64,000 bases of DNA from Lacisediminihabitans sp040549525 (GTDB lineage Bacteria; Actinomycetota; Actinomycetes; Actinomycetales; Microbacteriaceae). Location of the stretch: assembly GCF_040549525.1 (NCBI RefSeq), contig NZ_JBEPTM010000003.1, forward strand, positions 124,001 to 188,000. The letters run 5' to 3'. Shown piece after piece: positions 33,127 through 41,932 of the stretch. A program made the position numbers and the translations under genes. Each line of letters starts with the position of its first letter. Positions within the stretch are counted from its first letter, which is position 1. The notes under the pieces are model-generated. The model saw nothing but the letters and a program-made list of their open reading frames with translations. It did no database searches and was not told the DNA's origin.

Positions 33127-33775
33127 CCACTCGAACCCCGACGGTGAATCCGCCGCGGGCGATCCGCCGCGGCGACCCCGCTCGGGCCCGCGTCGTGCCG
33201 ACAGGGAGAAGGGCCTCGGCCATTACCTCGGCCTCGCGCTGAGCGGTGCCGTCCTCATCCTCGTGCTGGCGCTCGCGGCCCTGGTCGTCGTCATCCCGAA
33301 GCTGGCCGGGGGCATCCCGCTCACCGTCCTCACCAGCTCGATGATTCCGGGCTTTCCCCCGGGAACTCTGATCGTCGACGTGCCGGTGAAGACCGACGAG
33401 TTGAGAATCGGGGATGTCGCGACCTACCAGATCGTCTCGGGCAAGCCCGGCGTCATCACCCATCGCATCATCGCCATCCACAACGATTCGAACGGCACCC
33501 GCACCTTCCAGTTCAAGGGCGACAACAACGACCAGCCCGATCCGGGGGAGATCCTCGCCGACCAGGTGAGGGGGCGGGTCTGGTATTCGCTTCCCTACTT
33601 CGGCTATGTCAATAATGCTGTCAACGGGGAGAACAGAACCTGGATCGTACCGGTAGTCGCCGGGCTGCTCTTCGCCTATGCGGCCTATACGGTGGCGACG
33701 GCGATCGCCTCGGCGCGTCGGCAGAAGCGCCGGCGAGCCCGCCGCACGGCATCCTCGCCGCCCAGCGTGCCGTGA
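33119..33775 (+). CDS. sipW: SipW-type (ER-type) signal peptidase I
   Basis: A 218-residue signal peptidase with membrane helices at about residues 36-60 and 174-195. The ER-type catalytic arrangement is visible: Ser74 in TSSMIPG, His115 in VITHRI in place of the lysine of ordinary bacterial enzymes, and Asp135 in FKGDNN, plus GDVATYQ. In Bacillus, SipW processes TasA and TapA; the four exported proteins directly upstream are the obvious substrates. An unusually hydrophilic, Pro/Arg-rich N-terminus and a basic tail flank the domain. The ATG at 33119 overlaps the upstream gene. Convergent with ybaK-glgX, 1 base apart. Confidence 0.92.
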   Translation: MTDHSNPDGESAAGDPPRRPRSGPRRADREKGLGHYLGLALSGAVLILVLALAALVVVIPKLAGGIPLTVLTSSMIPGFPPGTLIVDVPVKTDELRIGDVATYQIVSGKPGVITHRIIAIHNDSNGTRTFQFKGDNNDQPDPGEILADQVRGRVWYSLPYFGYVNNAVNGENRTWIVPVVAGLLFAYAAYTVATAIASARRQKRRRARRTASSPPSVP

Positions 33776-33776
33776 C

Positions 33777-34250
33777 TCAGTCGCGGGCGATCGGCGCGAG
33801 TCGAGCTGCCGTCGCCCGCACCAGGTCCTGCGGTGCGAGCTCGAGGTCGAATCCGCGGCGACCACCGGAGACGAAAATGGTGTCGAACAGCTCCGCGGTC
33901 TCGTCGAGCACTGTGCGCACAGCGGTCTTCTGACCGATCGGACTGATGCCGCCGACTACGTAGCCGGTGCGCCTCTCGGCCAGTGCGGGATCCGCCATTG
34001 CCGCCTTCTTGCCCCCGAGCGCGCTGGCGAGGGCCTTGAGATCGAGTCTGCCGGAGACCGGCACGATCGCAACGGCGAGGCTGCCATCGACATCCGCGAG
34101 CAGCGTCTTGAAGACCCGTTCCGGCTCGATTCCGAGCACGGCCGCCGCCTCGAGTCCAAAAGAGGTGTTGGCGGAATCGTGCGCGTATTCGTGCTCTATG
34201 AACGCGATCCCGAGAGCCGAAAGCGCCGAGGTCGCGGGGGTCGCGGTCAC
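33777..34250 (-). CDS. ybaK: YbaK/EbsC-family Cys-tRNA(Pro) deacylase
   Basis: A 157-residue trans-editing protein that hydrolyses mischarged Cys-tRNA(Pro) or related species. The YbaK/ProX fold signatures are present: SFGLEAAAVLGIEPERVFKTLLAD, VAIVPVSGRLDLKALASALG, KKAAMADPALAERRTGYVVGGISPIGQK and IFVSGGRRGFDLELAPQDL. The substrate lysine of the family is in FKTLL. The GTG at 34250 overlaps the glgX stop by 4 bases, so the gene is the second of a glgX-ybaK operon; no functional tie between the two is apparent. Confidence 0.92.
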   Translation of the reverse strand: MTATPATSALSALGIAFIEHEYAHDSANTSFGLEAAAVLGIEPERVFKTLLADVDGSLAVAIVPVSGRLDLKALASALGGKKAAMADPALAERRTGYVVGGISPIGQKTAVRTVLDETAELFDTIFVSGGRRGFDLELAPQDLVRATAARLAPIARD

Positions 34251-36337
34251 GACGAGTGAGCGAGGAACAACTGCATCGACGCGGGGGCCAGTGTCAACTC
34301 CGAGCCGGGGGCGTGGGTCTCGGCCTCAGCGTCGTCATCCGCACTGTTCCAGAGCAGCTCATAGGATTCCACGCCCTCGTGCAGGGGCAGGCAGACGGTC
34401 TCCGGAGCCTCCAGTCCGTGCACGATGAGCAGGATGCGGTTGAACTCCTCGAATTCGGGAGTGGATGCCGCCAGGTACTGCAGGGTGCGTTCCTTGGGCG
34501 AATCCCAGTCCTCGATCGACATCGAGAGTCCCTCTTTGTTGAACCAGTCCATCTGGGTGGCCGATGGCACGGTCTCCCCGAAGATTCCGAAGCGGATCGG
34601 GCGCAGCGCCGGGTTGGCCCGGCGCAGCCGCAGCAGCTTCTGGGAGACCAGCAGCAGCTCGTCCTGCCAGTCCTCGCGCTCCCAGGGCAGCCATGTCAGC
34701 TCGCTGTCATGACAGTAGGCGTTGTTGTTCCCCCGTTGGCTGCGTCCGAATTCGTCGCCGGCCGTGATCATCGGCAGGCCAGCCGAGAGCAGCAGGGTGC
34801 CGAGCAGGTTGCGGATCGCCTTCTCGCGCGCCGAGAGGATCGTCGCGTCGTGGGTCGGGCCCTCCACCCCGTAGTTGAAGGAGTGGTTGTTGTCCGTGCC
34901 GTCACGGTTGTTCTCGCCGTTGCCCAGATTGTGCTTCTGGTTGTAGGCGGTGAGGTCCGCGAGGGTGAAACCGTCGTGCGCGGTGACGAAGTTGACGGAG
35001 GCGAGAGGGCCCCGCTCCTGGGAGAAGACTCCCTTCGAGCCGGAGAGCTTCGACGCGAGCTGGCCGATCCCGATCGGGGCAACCCCCTCGGCCCGTGCCG
35101 CTCCGATGTCGGTCAGCCAGAAGTTGCGGGTGCGGTCACGGTAGTCGTCGTTCCACTCCGACCACGGTTCGGGGAAGTTGCCGACCTGCCAGCCGCCCAT
35201 CCCCACGTCCCAGGGTTCCGCGATCATCTTCACGCCCCGGAGCCCCGGATCGGTGACGATGGCCTCGATGAGCGGATGATGCGGATCGAACTCCACCCGT
35301 TCGTCACGACCGAGGGTTGCGGCGAGGTCGAACCGGAAGCCGTCGATCTGCACTTCGTTGGCCCAGTACCGCAACGAATCGAGCACGAGCCGCTGGGCGG
35401 CGGGGTGCGCGAAGTTCACGGTGTTGCCGCATCCGGTCACGTCGATGTAGTTGCCCCTGGCGTCCTGCCGATAGTAGGACGCATTGTCGAGGCCACGAAG
35501 GGACGTGGTCGGCCCCTCCTTGCCTTCCTCGGCGGTGTGGTTGTAGACCACGTCGAGCACGACCTCGAGGCCGGCTTCGTGAAGCAGTTTCACCATGCCC
35601 TTGAACTCCCGCAACACCGCGCCGGTACCGCCGAACTGCGCCTCGCGCGAGGCGTACTGTGCGTGGGGAGTGAAGAAGTTGAGGGTGTTGTAGCCCCAGT
35701 AGTTGCTGAGGCCCTGCTTGATGAGTCGCTGTTCGCTCACGAACTGGTGCACGGGCAGCAATTGGATCGTCGTGACGCCGAGGTCCTTGAGATAGCTGAT
35801 GGCCGTGTCGTGGGCAAGCCCGGCATAGGTGCCACGGAGCTCCTCCGGCACGGCTGGGTTGAGCTTCGAAATCCCCCGCGCATGCGCTTCGTACAGCACG
35901 GTGTGGTCGAGGGGCACGCGGGGTTTGGTCGTGCCGTTCCAGTCGAAGTCGTCGTCTTGCACGTACGAGCGCCAGTCCCCGGAGGCCGTGCGGGCCAGGC
36001 CGCGGGCGTAGGGGTCGATGAGATGCAACGCGGGATCGAAGCGGTGGGTCGCTCCGGTCGGGCCGGTTGCCCGCAGTGAATATCGGGTGCCGGCCACCAG
36101 GTTGGGCGAGGTGCCGCACCAGACGTCGCCGTCATCCTTCTGCAACTGGATGCTCTCGGCGACCCAGTTGGGGTCCTTGTTTCCGAAGATGCAGAGCTCG
36201 ATGGCGGTGGCACTGGCCGACCAGACCCGCAGCACGCCACCGGTGGAGGTCGCCCGGACACCGAGGTCTCGAAGCGGATCTGAGAGGGGTGCAACCGTCG
36301 AAATCGGCGCTTCGACGGTCGGATCGGTCACAGGCAT
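34247..36337 (-). CDS. glgX: glycogen debranching enzyme GlgX
   Basis: A 696-residue GH13 isoamylase-type debranching enzyme that removes alpha-1,6 branches left by phosphorylase. An N-terminal CBM48 domain (about residues 20-120) is followed by the barrel with HTVLYEAHARG, VYNHTAEEG, nucleophile Asp in DGFRFDLAATLGRD, acid/base Glu in MIAEPWDVG and Asp in NFVTAHDGFT. The C-terminal domain is short. The ATG at 36337 is preceded by TACTCT (reverse of 36345-36350) with a 7-base gap, a leaderless pattern; the frame is open farther upstream but that part is antisense to the desulfurase gene. Works with glgP upstream in the window. Confidence 0.95.
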   Translation of the reverse strand: MPVTDPTVEAPISTVAPLSDPLRDLGVRATSTGGVLRVWSASATAIELCIFGNKDPNWVAESIQLQKDDGDVWCGTSPNLVAGTRYSLRATGPTGATHRFDPALHLIDPYARGLARTASGDWRSYVQDDDFDWNGTTKPRVPLDHTVLYEAHARGISKLNPAVPEELRGTYAGLAHDTAISYLKDLGVTTIQLLPVHQFVSEQRLIKQGLSNYWGYNTLNFFTPHAQYASREAQFGGTGAVLREFKGMVKLLHEAGLEVVLDVVYNHTAEEGKEGPTTSLRGLDNASYYRQDARGNYIDVTGCGNTVNFAHPAAQRLVLDSLRYWANEVQIDGFRFDLAATLGRDERVEFDPHHPLIEAIVTDPGLRGVKMIAEPWDVGMGGWQVGNFPEPWSEWNDDYRDRTRNFWLTDIGAARAEGVAPIGIGQLASKLSGSKGVFSQERGPLASVNFVTAHDGFTLADLTAYNQKHNLGNGENNRDGTDNNHSFNYGVEGPTHDATILSAREKAIRNLLGTLLLSAGLPMITAGDEFGRSQRGNNNAYCHDSELTWLPWEREDWQDELLLVSQKLLRLRRANPALRPIRFGIFGETVPSATQMDWFNKEGLSMSIEDWDSPKERTLQYLAASTPEFEEFNRILLIVHGLEAPETVCLPLHEGVESYELLWNSADDDAEAETHAPGSELTLAPASMQLFLAHSS

Positions 36338-36404
36338 GCGTTCTAGAGTAGAGACTCCGTGAGTCGTGCAGGTTACGGCGTGTGCGCAACTGGAGGTGTC
36401 GTCC

Positions 36405-37589
36405 GTGCCCGTGTATCTCGACCATGCCGCAACCACCCCGATGCTTCCCGAGGCGATCGCCGCGTACACCGAGGCTCTCGGCATCGTCGGCAACCCATCG
36501 TCCATCCACTCCCAGGGCCAGAATGCGAAGCGGATGCTGGAGGAGGCCCGCGAGCGCGTCGCGGAATCCCTGGGCTGTGACCCGATCGAGGTCGTCTTCA
36601 CCTCCGGCGGAACGGAGGCGGTGAACCTCGCCGTTAAGGGGCTGTACTGGGCGCGGAACGCGAGCGGCACCCGTGCGAGGATCCTCGTGCCGCGCGGCGA
36701 GCACCACGCCACCATCGACACTGTCGAATGGCTGGAGCGTTACGAGGGCGCGATCATCGACTGGGTGCCGATCGACGAACTGGGCCGCGTGCGGGTGGAC
36801 GTCCTCGCCGAGCTCCTCGAGCAACACGACGACGTCGCCCTGGTGACCCTGCTCTGGGCCAACAACGAGGTGGGCACCGTGCAGCCGATCGCCGAGATCA
36901 CCGCGCTCGCCGCTCGTCACGGTGTGCCGGTGCATTGCGACGCGATCTCCGCCTACCGTCACGTGCCCATCGACTTCGCCGCCACCGGTCTCGCGGCACT
37001 GTCGGTCTCGGCGCACAAGATCGGTGGCCCGCTCGGCATGGGAGCCCTCGTTCTCGACCGTTCCGCCGTCGTCGTGCCGCTCATCCACGGGGGAGGGCAG
37101 CAGCGCGACGTGCGGTCGGGCACCCAGGACGTGCCGGCCGCGATCTCATTCGGGGTCGCGGCGCAGCATCCGGTCGCATCGTTCGCGCCGCTCCGGGACC
37201 GCCTGGTCGCCGGAGTCCGGGCGGCCGTGCCGTCGGCCGTGCTGCGTGGCGACCCAGATCCCGCTGCGCGCCTCGACAACAACGCCCACTTCACCTTTCC
37301 CGGCTGCGAAGGTGATTCCCTGCTGTTTCTCCTGGATGCCGCCGGAGTGTCGGTGAGCACCGGGTCGGCCTGCCGCGCCGGAATCCCGGAGGCATCCCAC
37401 GTGCTGCTCGGACTGGGGCTCACCGAGGCGGATGCCCGCGGCGCACTGCGCATCACCGTCGGGCACACCACGACAGAGGCCGACGTCGACGCGTTCCTGC
37501 AGGCACTGCCCGGGGCCGTCGCGCGCGCGATGCGAGCGGGCCTCAATGACCGGGATGTCGCGACGCGGGTCGACAGTGTCGATGCCTAG
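36405..37589 (+). CDS. cysteine desulfurase (IscS/NifS family)
   Basis: A 394-residue PLP enzyme that moves sulfur from cysteine to an active-site cysteine. It starts at the family N-terminus VPVYLDHAATTPMLPEAI and carries TSGGTEAVNLAVKG, GEHHATID, NNEVGTVQPI, the PLP lysine in VSAHKIGGPLG and the catalytic cysteine in STGSACRAGIPEASHVL. The GTG at 36405 has GGAGG at 36392-36396. The nearby mnmA (675 bases downstream) uses persulfide sulfur for tRNA 2-thiolation, so this protein is a likely donor; it may also serve Fe-S assembly. It overlaps the next lipoprotein gene by 8 bases. Divergent from glgX. Confidence 0.93.
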   Translation: MPVYLDHAATTPMLPEAIAAYTEALGIVGNPSSIHSQGQNAKRMLEEARERVAESLGCDPIEVVFTSGGTEAVNLAVKGLYWARNASGTRARILVPRGEHHATIDTVEWLERYEGAIIDWVPIDELGRVRVDVLAELLEQHDDVALVTLLWANNEVGTVQPIAEITALAARHGVPVHCDAISAYRHVPIDFAATGLAALSVSAHKIGGPLGMGALVLDRSAVVVPLIHGGGQQRDVRSGTQDVPAAISFGVAAQHPVASFAPLRDRLVAGVRAAVPSAVLRGDPDPAARLDNNAHFTFPGCEGDSLLFLLDAAGVSVSTGSACRAGIPEASHVLLGLGLTEADARGALRITVGHTTTEADVDAFLQALPGAVARAMRAGLNDRDVATRVDSVDA

Positions 37590-38124
37590 GCGCGCATCCG
37601 CGGCAGTCGCTGCCGGATTCCTTGTTGTGATGCTCGCGATGACCGGCTGCACCGCATCTCCGGCACCCACGCCGAGCCCGACCGAGAGTGTTCCGGCAGA
37701 TCCGGCTCTCACATCGGTGTTCCCCGCCGACTTCACCGGCGCGACAGCCCAGGCGGAGACCGTGCGTCTCGCGGATGCCATCGTGGCACTGTTGCCCGCG
37801 TCGATCGTCGTGCACGTGGACAACACCGACCAGCTCGTACCGGCGACGGCATCCTCCCGGTCGTACTACGGAGTGCTGCGGATCATCTCGCTCGTTGCCT
37901 CCAACGATCCGGTCGCCATCTCGAAGGCGATGGTGCAGAAGATCGAAGCCTCGGGATGGACCGAGCGACAGTCATCCGATGATGCGACGGGAGTGCACCT
38001 CGTGACGCTCTCGAGCAATCGCAAGCCGAACATCTCGTGGCTGCTGCAGCTGAGTGGAGACCCAAGAGTCTCCGGGCAGTCGGTGATCCAACTGCAACTG
38101 GCGAGCCCGGACCTGCCCGGCTAA
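37582..38124 (+). CDS. small lipoprotein, unknown function
   Basis: A 180-residue lipoprotein. The signal peptide MPRRASAAVAAGFLVVMLAM ends in TGC, a good lipobox with the lipidated cysteine at about residue 23; a Thr/Pro/Ser-rich linker follows. The mature domain (about 130 residues, with ADAIVALLPASIVVHVDNTD and VLRIISLVASNDPVAIS) is not one I recognise. The ATG at 37582 overlaps the end of the desulfurase gene by 8 bases, so the two are co-transcribed although no shared function is evident. A palindromic element follows. Confidence 0.78.
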   Translation: MPRRASAAVAAGFLVVMLAMTGCTASPAPTPSPTESVPADPALTSVFPADFTGATAQAETVRLADAIVALLPASIVVHVDNTDQLVPATASSRSYYGVLRIISLVASNDPVAISKAMVQKIEASGWTERQSSDDATGVHLVTLSSNRKPNISWLLQLSGDPRVSGQSVIQLQLASPDLPG

Positions 38125-38143
38125 AGCCCCCCGCCCGATCCTG

Positions 38144-38233
38144 CATAACTCCTGCAACCTGCTGGGCCGGCTTCGGCGGCCTCCGGGTTTCGGCCACCAC
38201 CTGCTCGGTCGCCGGCAATTTGCCGGAGTTATG
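38144..38233. repeat. 90-bp palindromic element with 14-bp terminal inverted repeats
   Basis: CATAACTCCTGCAA (38144-38157) and TTGCCGGAGTTATG (38220-38233) are inverted repeats matching at 13 of 14 positions. The interior is very GC-rich with further dyads. It has the look of a miniature REP/MITE-type element and also could terminate the upstream transcript. It ends 30 bases before mnmA. Confidence 0.85.
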
Positions 38234-38263
38234 ACGAGGGGACCCGCGCCTACACTGGAAGTC

Positions 38264-39373
38264 ATGAAGGTATTGGCGGCGATGAGTGGCGGAGTGGATT
38301 CCGCCGTTGCGGCCGCGCGCGCCGTCGACGCCGGTCACGAGGTGGTCGGCGTGCACCTGGCTCTCAGCCGCATGCCCGGCACGCTGCGCACGGGGGCCCG
38401 CGGATGCTGCACCATCGAGGACTCGATGGATGCCCAGCGGGCGGCCAACATCATCGGCATCCCCTATTACGTGTGGGACTTCTCTGAGCGTTTCGCTCTC
38501 GATGTCGTGGACGACTTCGTCGCCGAATACTCGGCCGGGCGCACGCCCAACCCGTGCATGCGGTGCAACGAGCGCATCAAGTTCGCGGCCCTGCTCGAGA
38601 AGGCCCTCGACCTGGGTTTCGATGCGGTCGCCACGGGGCACTACGCCACGATCCTCACCGACGACGACGGCAATCGCGAACTGCATCGGGCCGCTGCCTG
38701 GGCGAAGGACCAGTCCTACGTGCTCGGGGTGCTCACGGCGGAGCAGCTCGCGCACAGCATGTTCCCGCTCGGCGCGACCCCCTCGAAGGCGGAAGTCCGC
38801 GCGGAGGCCGCCGAGCGCGGTTTCAGCGTTGCGACGAAGCCCGACAGTCATGACATCTGCTTCATCCCCGACGGCGACACCCGCGGCTGGCTCGCGGATC
38901 GGGTGGGAGCCGAAGCAGGAGTCATCCTGGAGCGGGATGGTTCCGTCGTCGGCAGCCACGAGGGGGCGGCGGCCTTCACCGTCGGTCAGCGCAAGGGCCT
39001 GCACCTCGGAGTCCCGTCGCCGGATGGTCGTCCTCGGTTCGTGCTCGAGGTGAGGCCGTCGAGCAACACCGTTGTCGTGGGTCCGAAGGAGGCTCTCGAT
39101 CTCGCCGAGGTGGCCGGATCCAAGTTCAGCTGGGCGGGGCTCGCACCCGCCGACCCGTTCACGGAGTTCGCCTGCCACGTGCAGATCCGCGCTCACGCCG
39201 ACCCGGTGCCCGCGGTTGCCGTGCTTCGGGATGGCGAGATCATCATCCGCCCGGATGTTCCCCTCAACGGTGTCGCGCCCGGTCAGACCGCCGTGCTCTA
39301 CCTCGGCACCCGCGTCCTGGGGCAGTGCACCATCGACCGGACGGTCTCCGCGGTTCCCCTGCCCGCACGCTGA
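38264..39373 (+). CDS. mnmA: tRNA-specific 2-thiouridylase MnmA
   Basis: A 369-residue enzyme that thiolates U34 of tRNAs for Lys, Glu and Gln. The PP-loop SGGVDS is at residues 8-13; the two catalytic cysteines are in NPCMRCN and DSHDICFIPDGD; DQSYVLGVL and a C-terminal beta-barrel (GQRKGLHLG...) complete the fold. The ATG at 38264 follows TACACT (38251-38256) by 7 bases, indicating a leaderless or nearly leaderless mRNA. The upstream cysteine desulfurase can supply sulfur. The gene is bracketed by two unrelated palindromic elements, which is unusual. Confidence 0.96.
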   Translation: MKVLAAMSGGVDSAVAAARAVDAGHEVVGVHLALSRMPGTLRTGARGCCTIEDSMDAQRAANIIGIPYYVWDFSERFALDVVDDFVAEYSAGRTPNPCMRCNERIKFAALLEKALDLGFDAVATGHYATILTDDDGNRELHRAAAWAKDQSYVLGVLTAEQLAHSMFPLGATPSKAEVRAEAAERGFSVATKPDSHDICFIPDGDTRGWLADRVGAEAGVILERDGSVVGSHEGAAAFTVGQRKGLHLGVPSPDGRPRFVLEVRPSSNTVVVGPKEALDLAEVAGSKFSWAGLAPADPFTEFACHVQIRAHADPVPAVAVLRDGEIIIRPDVPLNGVAPGQTAVLYLGTRVLGQCTIDRTVSAVPLPAR

Positions 39374-39391
39374 TCCCCCTTTTTTGCCTTT

Positions 39392-39490
39392 CATCATTCA
39401 GGAAGGTGTGGGGCTGACGGGTCAGGAGTGACTGGAGGGTTCCCACCAGGGGTCTCCCGCATCATCCGCCCCACACTTTCCTGAATGATG
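39392..39490. repeat. 99-bp palindromic element with 22-bp inverted repeats
   Basis: The left arm at 39392-39413 begins CATCATTCAGGAAGG and ends GTGTGGGG; the right arm at 39469-39490 is its reverse complement with one mismatch in 22. The 55-base interior has no obvious coding or structural signal. Located between mnmA and ligA. It could be a MITE-like element, a terminator, or both. Confidence 0.92.
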
Positions 39491-39582
39491 ATGCGCAGCA
39501 CTCGGGGGACGGATGCCGCGGGCTCGGGCAGGCGGCGGCACCGGGAGTGCGGGAGGTCGGCGGTCGAACCTAAGCTGAAGCG

Positions 39583-41862
39583 GTGGCGAACCTGGAGAAA
39601 GAGACCGCGGAAGACCTCACCCTCGAACAGGCCGGGGAGGAGGCCGGAGAGCTGACGACGCGCGTGCTGGAGCTGCGCGACGCCTACTACGAGCGCGACG
39701 AAGTCCTCGTGGCCGACGAGGACTACGACCGGATGCTGCATCGGCTCGAGGAGCTGGAGCGACTCTTCCCCGAGCTGCAGAGCCAGGACTCTCCGACCCA
39801 GACCGTCGGGGGTCGCGCCGATTCGACGCTCTTCGCCCCGGTGCGGCACGCCGAGCGGATGCTGAGCCTCGACAACGTGTTCTCTCTCGAGGAATTCGCC
39901 GAGTGGGCCGCGAAGGTCGAGCGCAACGCCGGCCGGCACATCGACTATCTGTGCGAGCTCAAGATCGACGGGCTCGCCATCAACCTCCGCTACGAAAACG
40001 GCGTGCTCGTGACGGCGGCGACGCGCGGCGACGGAGTGGTCGGCGAAGACGTGACCGAGAACATCGCGTTCGTGAAGGTGATACCGACGAAGCTCACCGG
40101 CACCGGGCATCCGCCGGTGGTCGAGGTGCGCGGCGAGGTCTTCTTCGAGTCCGAGATCTTCGATCAGCTCAACGCCGATCAGGTCGCCGCGGGGGAGCGG
40201 GTGTTCGCGAACGCGCGAAACGCGGCATCCGGCAGTCTTCGCCAGGTCGCAGAGAACAAGACCGCCGTGCAGCTCGAGCGGATGCAGAAGCGGCTCGGTC
40301 GGCTGAGCATGCTCGTGCACGGCATCGGTGCGTGGGCGAATCCGCCCGTTGACTCCCAATCGGCCACCTACGGCCTGCTCGCGGAGTGGGGTCTGCCGAC
40401 CAGCACGCACTTCCGGGTGGTGAAGTCCGCGTCGGATGCTGCGGAGTTCATCGAGTTTTTCGGTGAACACCGCGGCAGCGTCGAGCACGAGATCGACGGC
40501 ATCGTGATCAAAGTCGATGAACTCGAGCTTCACGAGGAGCTCGGTGCGACGAGCCGGGCTCCCCGATGGGCGATCGCGTACAAATATCCGCCGGAGCAGG
40601 TCAATACCAAGCTCCTGGACATCGTGGTGAGCGTCGGGCGCACCGGCCGGGTCACCCCCTTCGCCGTCATGGAGAAGGTGCGGGTGGCGGGCAGCGAGGT
40701 GCGCCAGGCCACCCTCCACAACCAGGATGTCGTCAAGGCCAAGGGGGTGCTCATCGGTGACACCGTGGTGCTGCGCAAGGCCGGCGATGTGATTCCCGAA
40801 GTGCTCGGCCCGGTCGTCGAACTTCGAGACGGTACCGAGCGGGAATTCGTGATGCCGACGAACTGCCCGGAGTGCGGAACCCTGCTCGCACCGGCGAAGG
40901 AGGGAGACGTCGACCTCCGGTGCCCCAACGCCCGCAGTTGCCCCGCCCAGGTTCGCGGTCGCGTCGAGCATGTCGGCAGCCGGGGTGCGCTCGATATCGA
41001 AGGCCTCGGGGAGGTGGGTGCCTCCGCTTTGACCCAGCCCGATGTGCCCGTCGATCCGCCGCTGGTCACCGAGGCCGGTCTGTTCTCCCTCACGCTCCGC
41101 GACATCTTTCCGATCACCGTGCGTGTGCGGGACCACGAGACCGGGCTCGTCAAACTCGATCCCGACGGATCGGAGCGCACCGAGACGCCCTATCGCAAGA
41201 GACGCAAGAAAACCGGGAGAGGGGCCGACCCCGCTTTCGATTCCGGTGCGAACGATTTCGCCGGCGACGAGGAATACGTGCCATCGTCGGCCGCCGAGAA
41301 GTTGCTGTCCGAGTTGGAACTCGCGAAGACCAAGGACCTGTGGCGCATCCTCGTGGCGCTGAGCATCCGCCATGTCGGACCGGTGGCCGCTCGTGCACTT
41401 GCCGCCTATTTCGGTTCCATCGCGGCGATCCGGGCGGCGAGCCGCGAGGAGCTCGCGGCGGTGGACGGAGTGGGCGGCATCATCGCCGACTCCCTGATCG
41501 ACTGGTTCTCCATCGATTGGCATGTCGAGATCATCGACCGGTGGGCGGATGCCGGCGTGCGGTTGAGCATTCCCGGTCACGCCGGCCCTGGCGCGGCGAT
41601 CGCCGCCGGAGGCCCACTCTCCGGCATCACCGTCGTCGCGACCGGGAGCCTGGAGGGGTTCACGCGGGAGGGGGCTCTCGAAGCGATCATCGCGGCCGGT
41701 GGCAAGGCCGCGTCGAGCGTCTCGAAGAAGACGGACTTCGTTGCAGCGGGCCCAGGAGCAGGCTCGAAATTGACAAAAGCTGAGGAACTCGGTCTTCGCA
41801 TCATCGATGCGGCACAGTTCGCCCTACTCCTCGAATCGGGCCCAGACGCGCTTAACAGCTGA
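39583..41862 (+). CDS. ligA: NAD+-dependent DNA ligase
   Basis: A 759-residue LigA, which seals nicks using NAD+. Domain order: Ia (about 20-90, ADEDYDRMLHRLEELE), adenylation domain with the lysine in CELKIDGLAINLRYENG and SVEHEIDGIVIKVD, OB fold (SVGRTGRVTPFAVMEKVRVAGSEV split by loops), zinc finger with CPECG ... CPNARSCP, HhH region, and C-terminal BRCT (GITVVATGSLEGFTREGALE). About 60 residues of hydrophilic sequence between HhH segments (TETPYRKRRKKTGRGADPAF) are an insertion common in actinobacterial ligases. The GTG at 39583 follows TAAGCT (39571-39576) by 6 bases: leaderless. Confidence 0.97.
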   Translation: MANLEKETAEDLTLEQAGEEAGELTTRVLELRDAYYERDEVLVADEDYDRMLHRLEELERLFPELQSQDSPTQTVGGRADSTLFAPVRHAERMLSLDNVFSLEEFAEWAAKVERNAGRHIDYLCELKIDGLAINLRYENGVLVTAATRGDGVVGEDVTENIAFVKVIPTKLTGTGHPPVVEVRGEVFFESEIFDQLNADQVAAGERVFANARNAASGSLRQVAENKTAVQLERMQKRLGRLSMLVHGIGAWANPPVDSQSATYGLLAEWGLPTSTHFRVVKSASDAAEFIEFFGEHRGSVEHEIDGIVIKVDELELHEELGATSRAPRWAIAYKYPPEQVNTKLLDIVVSVGRTGRVTPFAVMEKVRVAGSEVRQATLHNQDVVKAKGVLIGDTVVLRKAGDVIPEVLGPVVELRDGTEREFVMPTNCPECGTLLAPAKEGDVDLRCPNARSCPAQVRGRVEHVGSRGALDIEGLGEVGASALTQPDVPVDPPLVTEAGLFSLTLRDIFPITVRVRDHETGLVKLDPDGSERTETPYRKRRKKTGRGADPAFDSGANDFAGDEEYVPSSAAEKLLSELELAKTKDLWRILVALSIRHVGPVAARALAAYFGSIAAIRAASREELAAVDGVGGIIADSLIDWFSIDWHVEIIDRWADAGVRLSIPGHAGPGAAIAAGGPLSGITVVATGSLEGFTREGALEAIIAAGGKAASSVSKKTDFVAAGPGAGSKLTKAEELGLRIIDAAQFALLLESGPDALNS

Positions 41863-41932
41863 TTCTCGAGCTAGTCTCGCGTGTAAACACCGCGTGACTA
41901 TCTGGTGCCGCCCAGTAAAAACCTAGGTCAGA

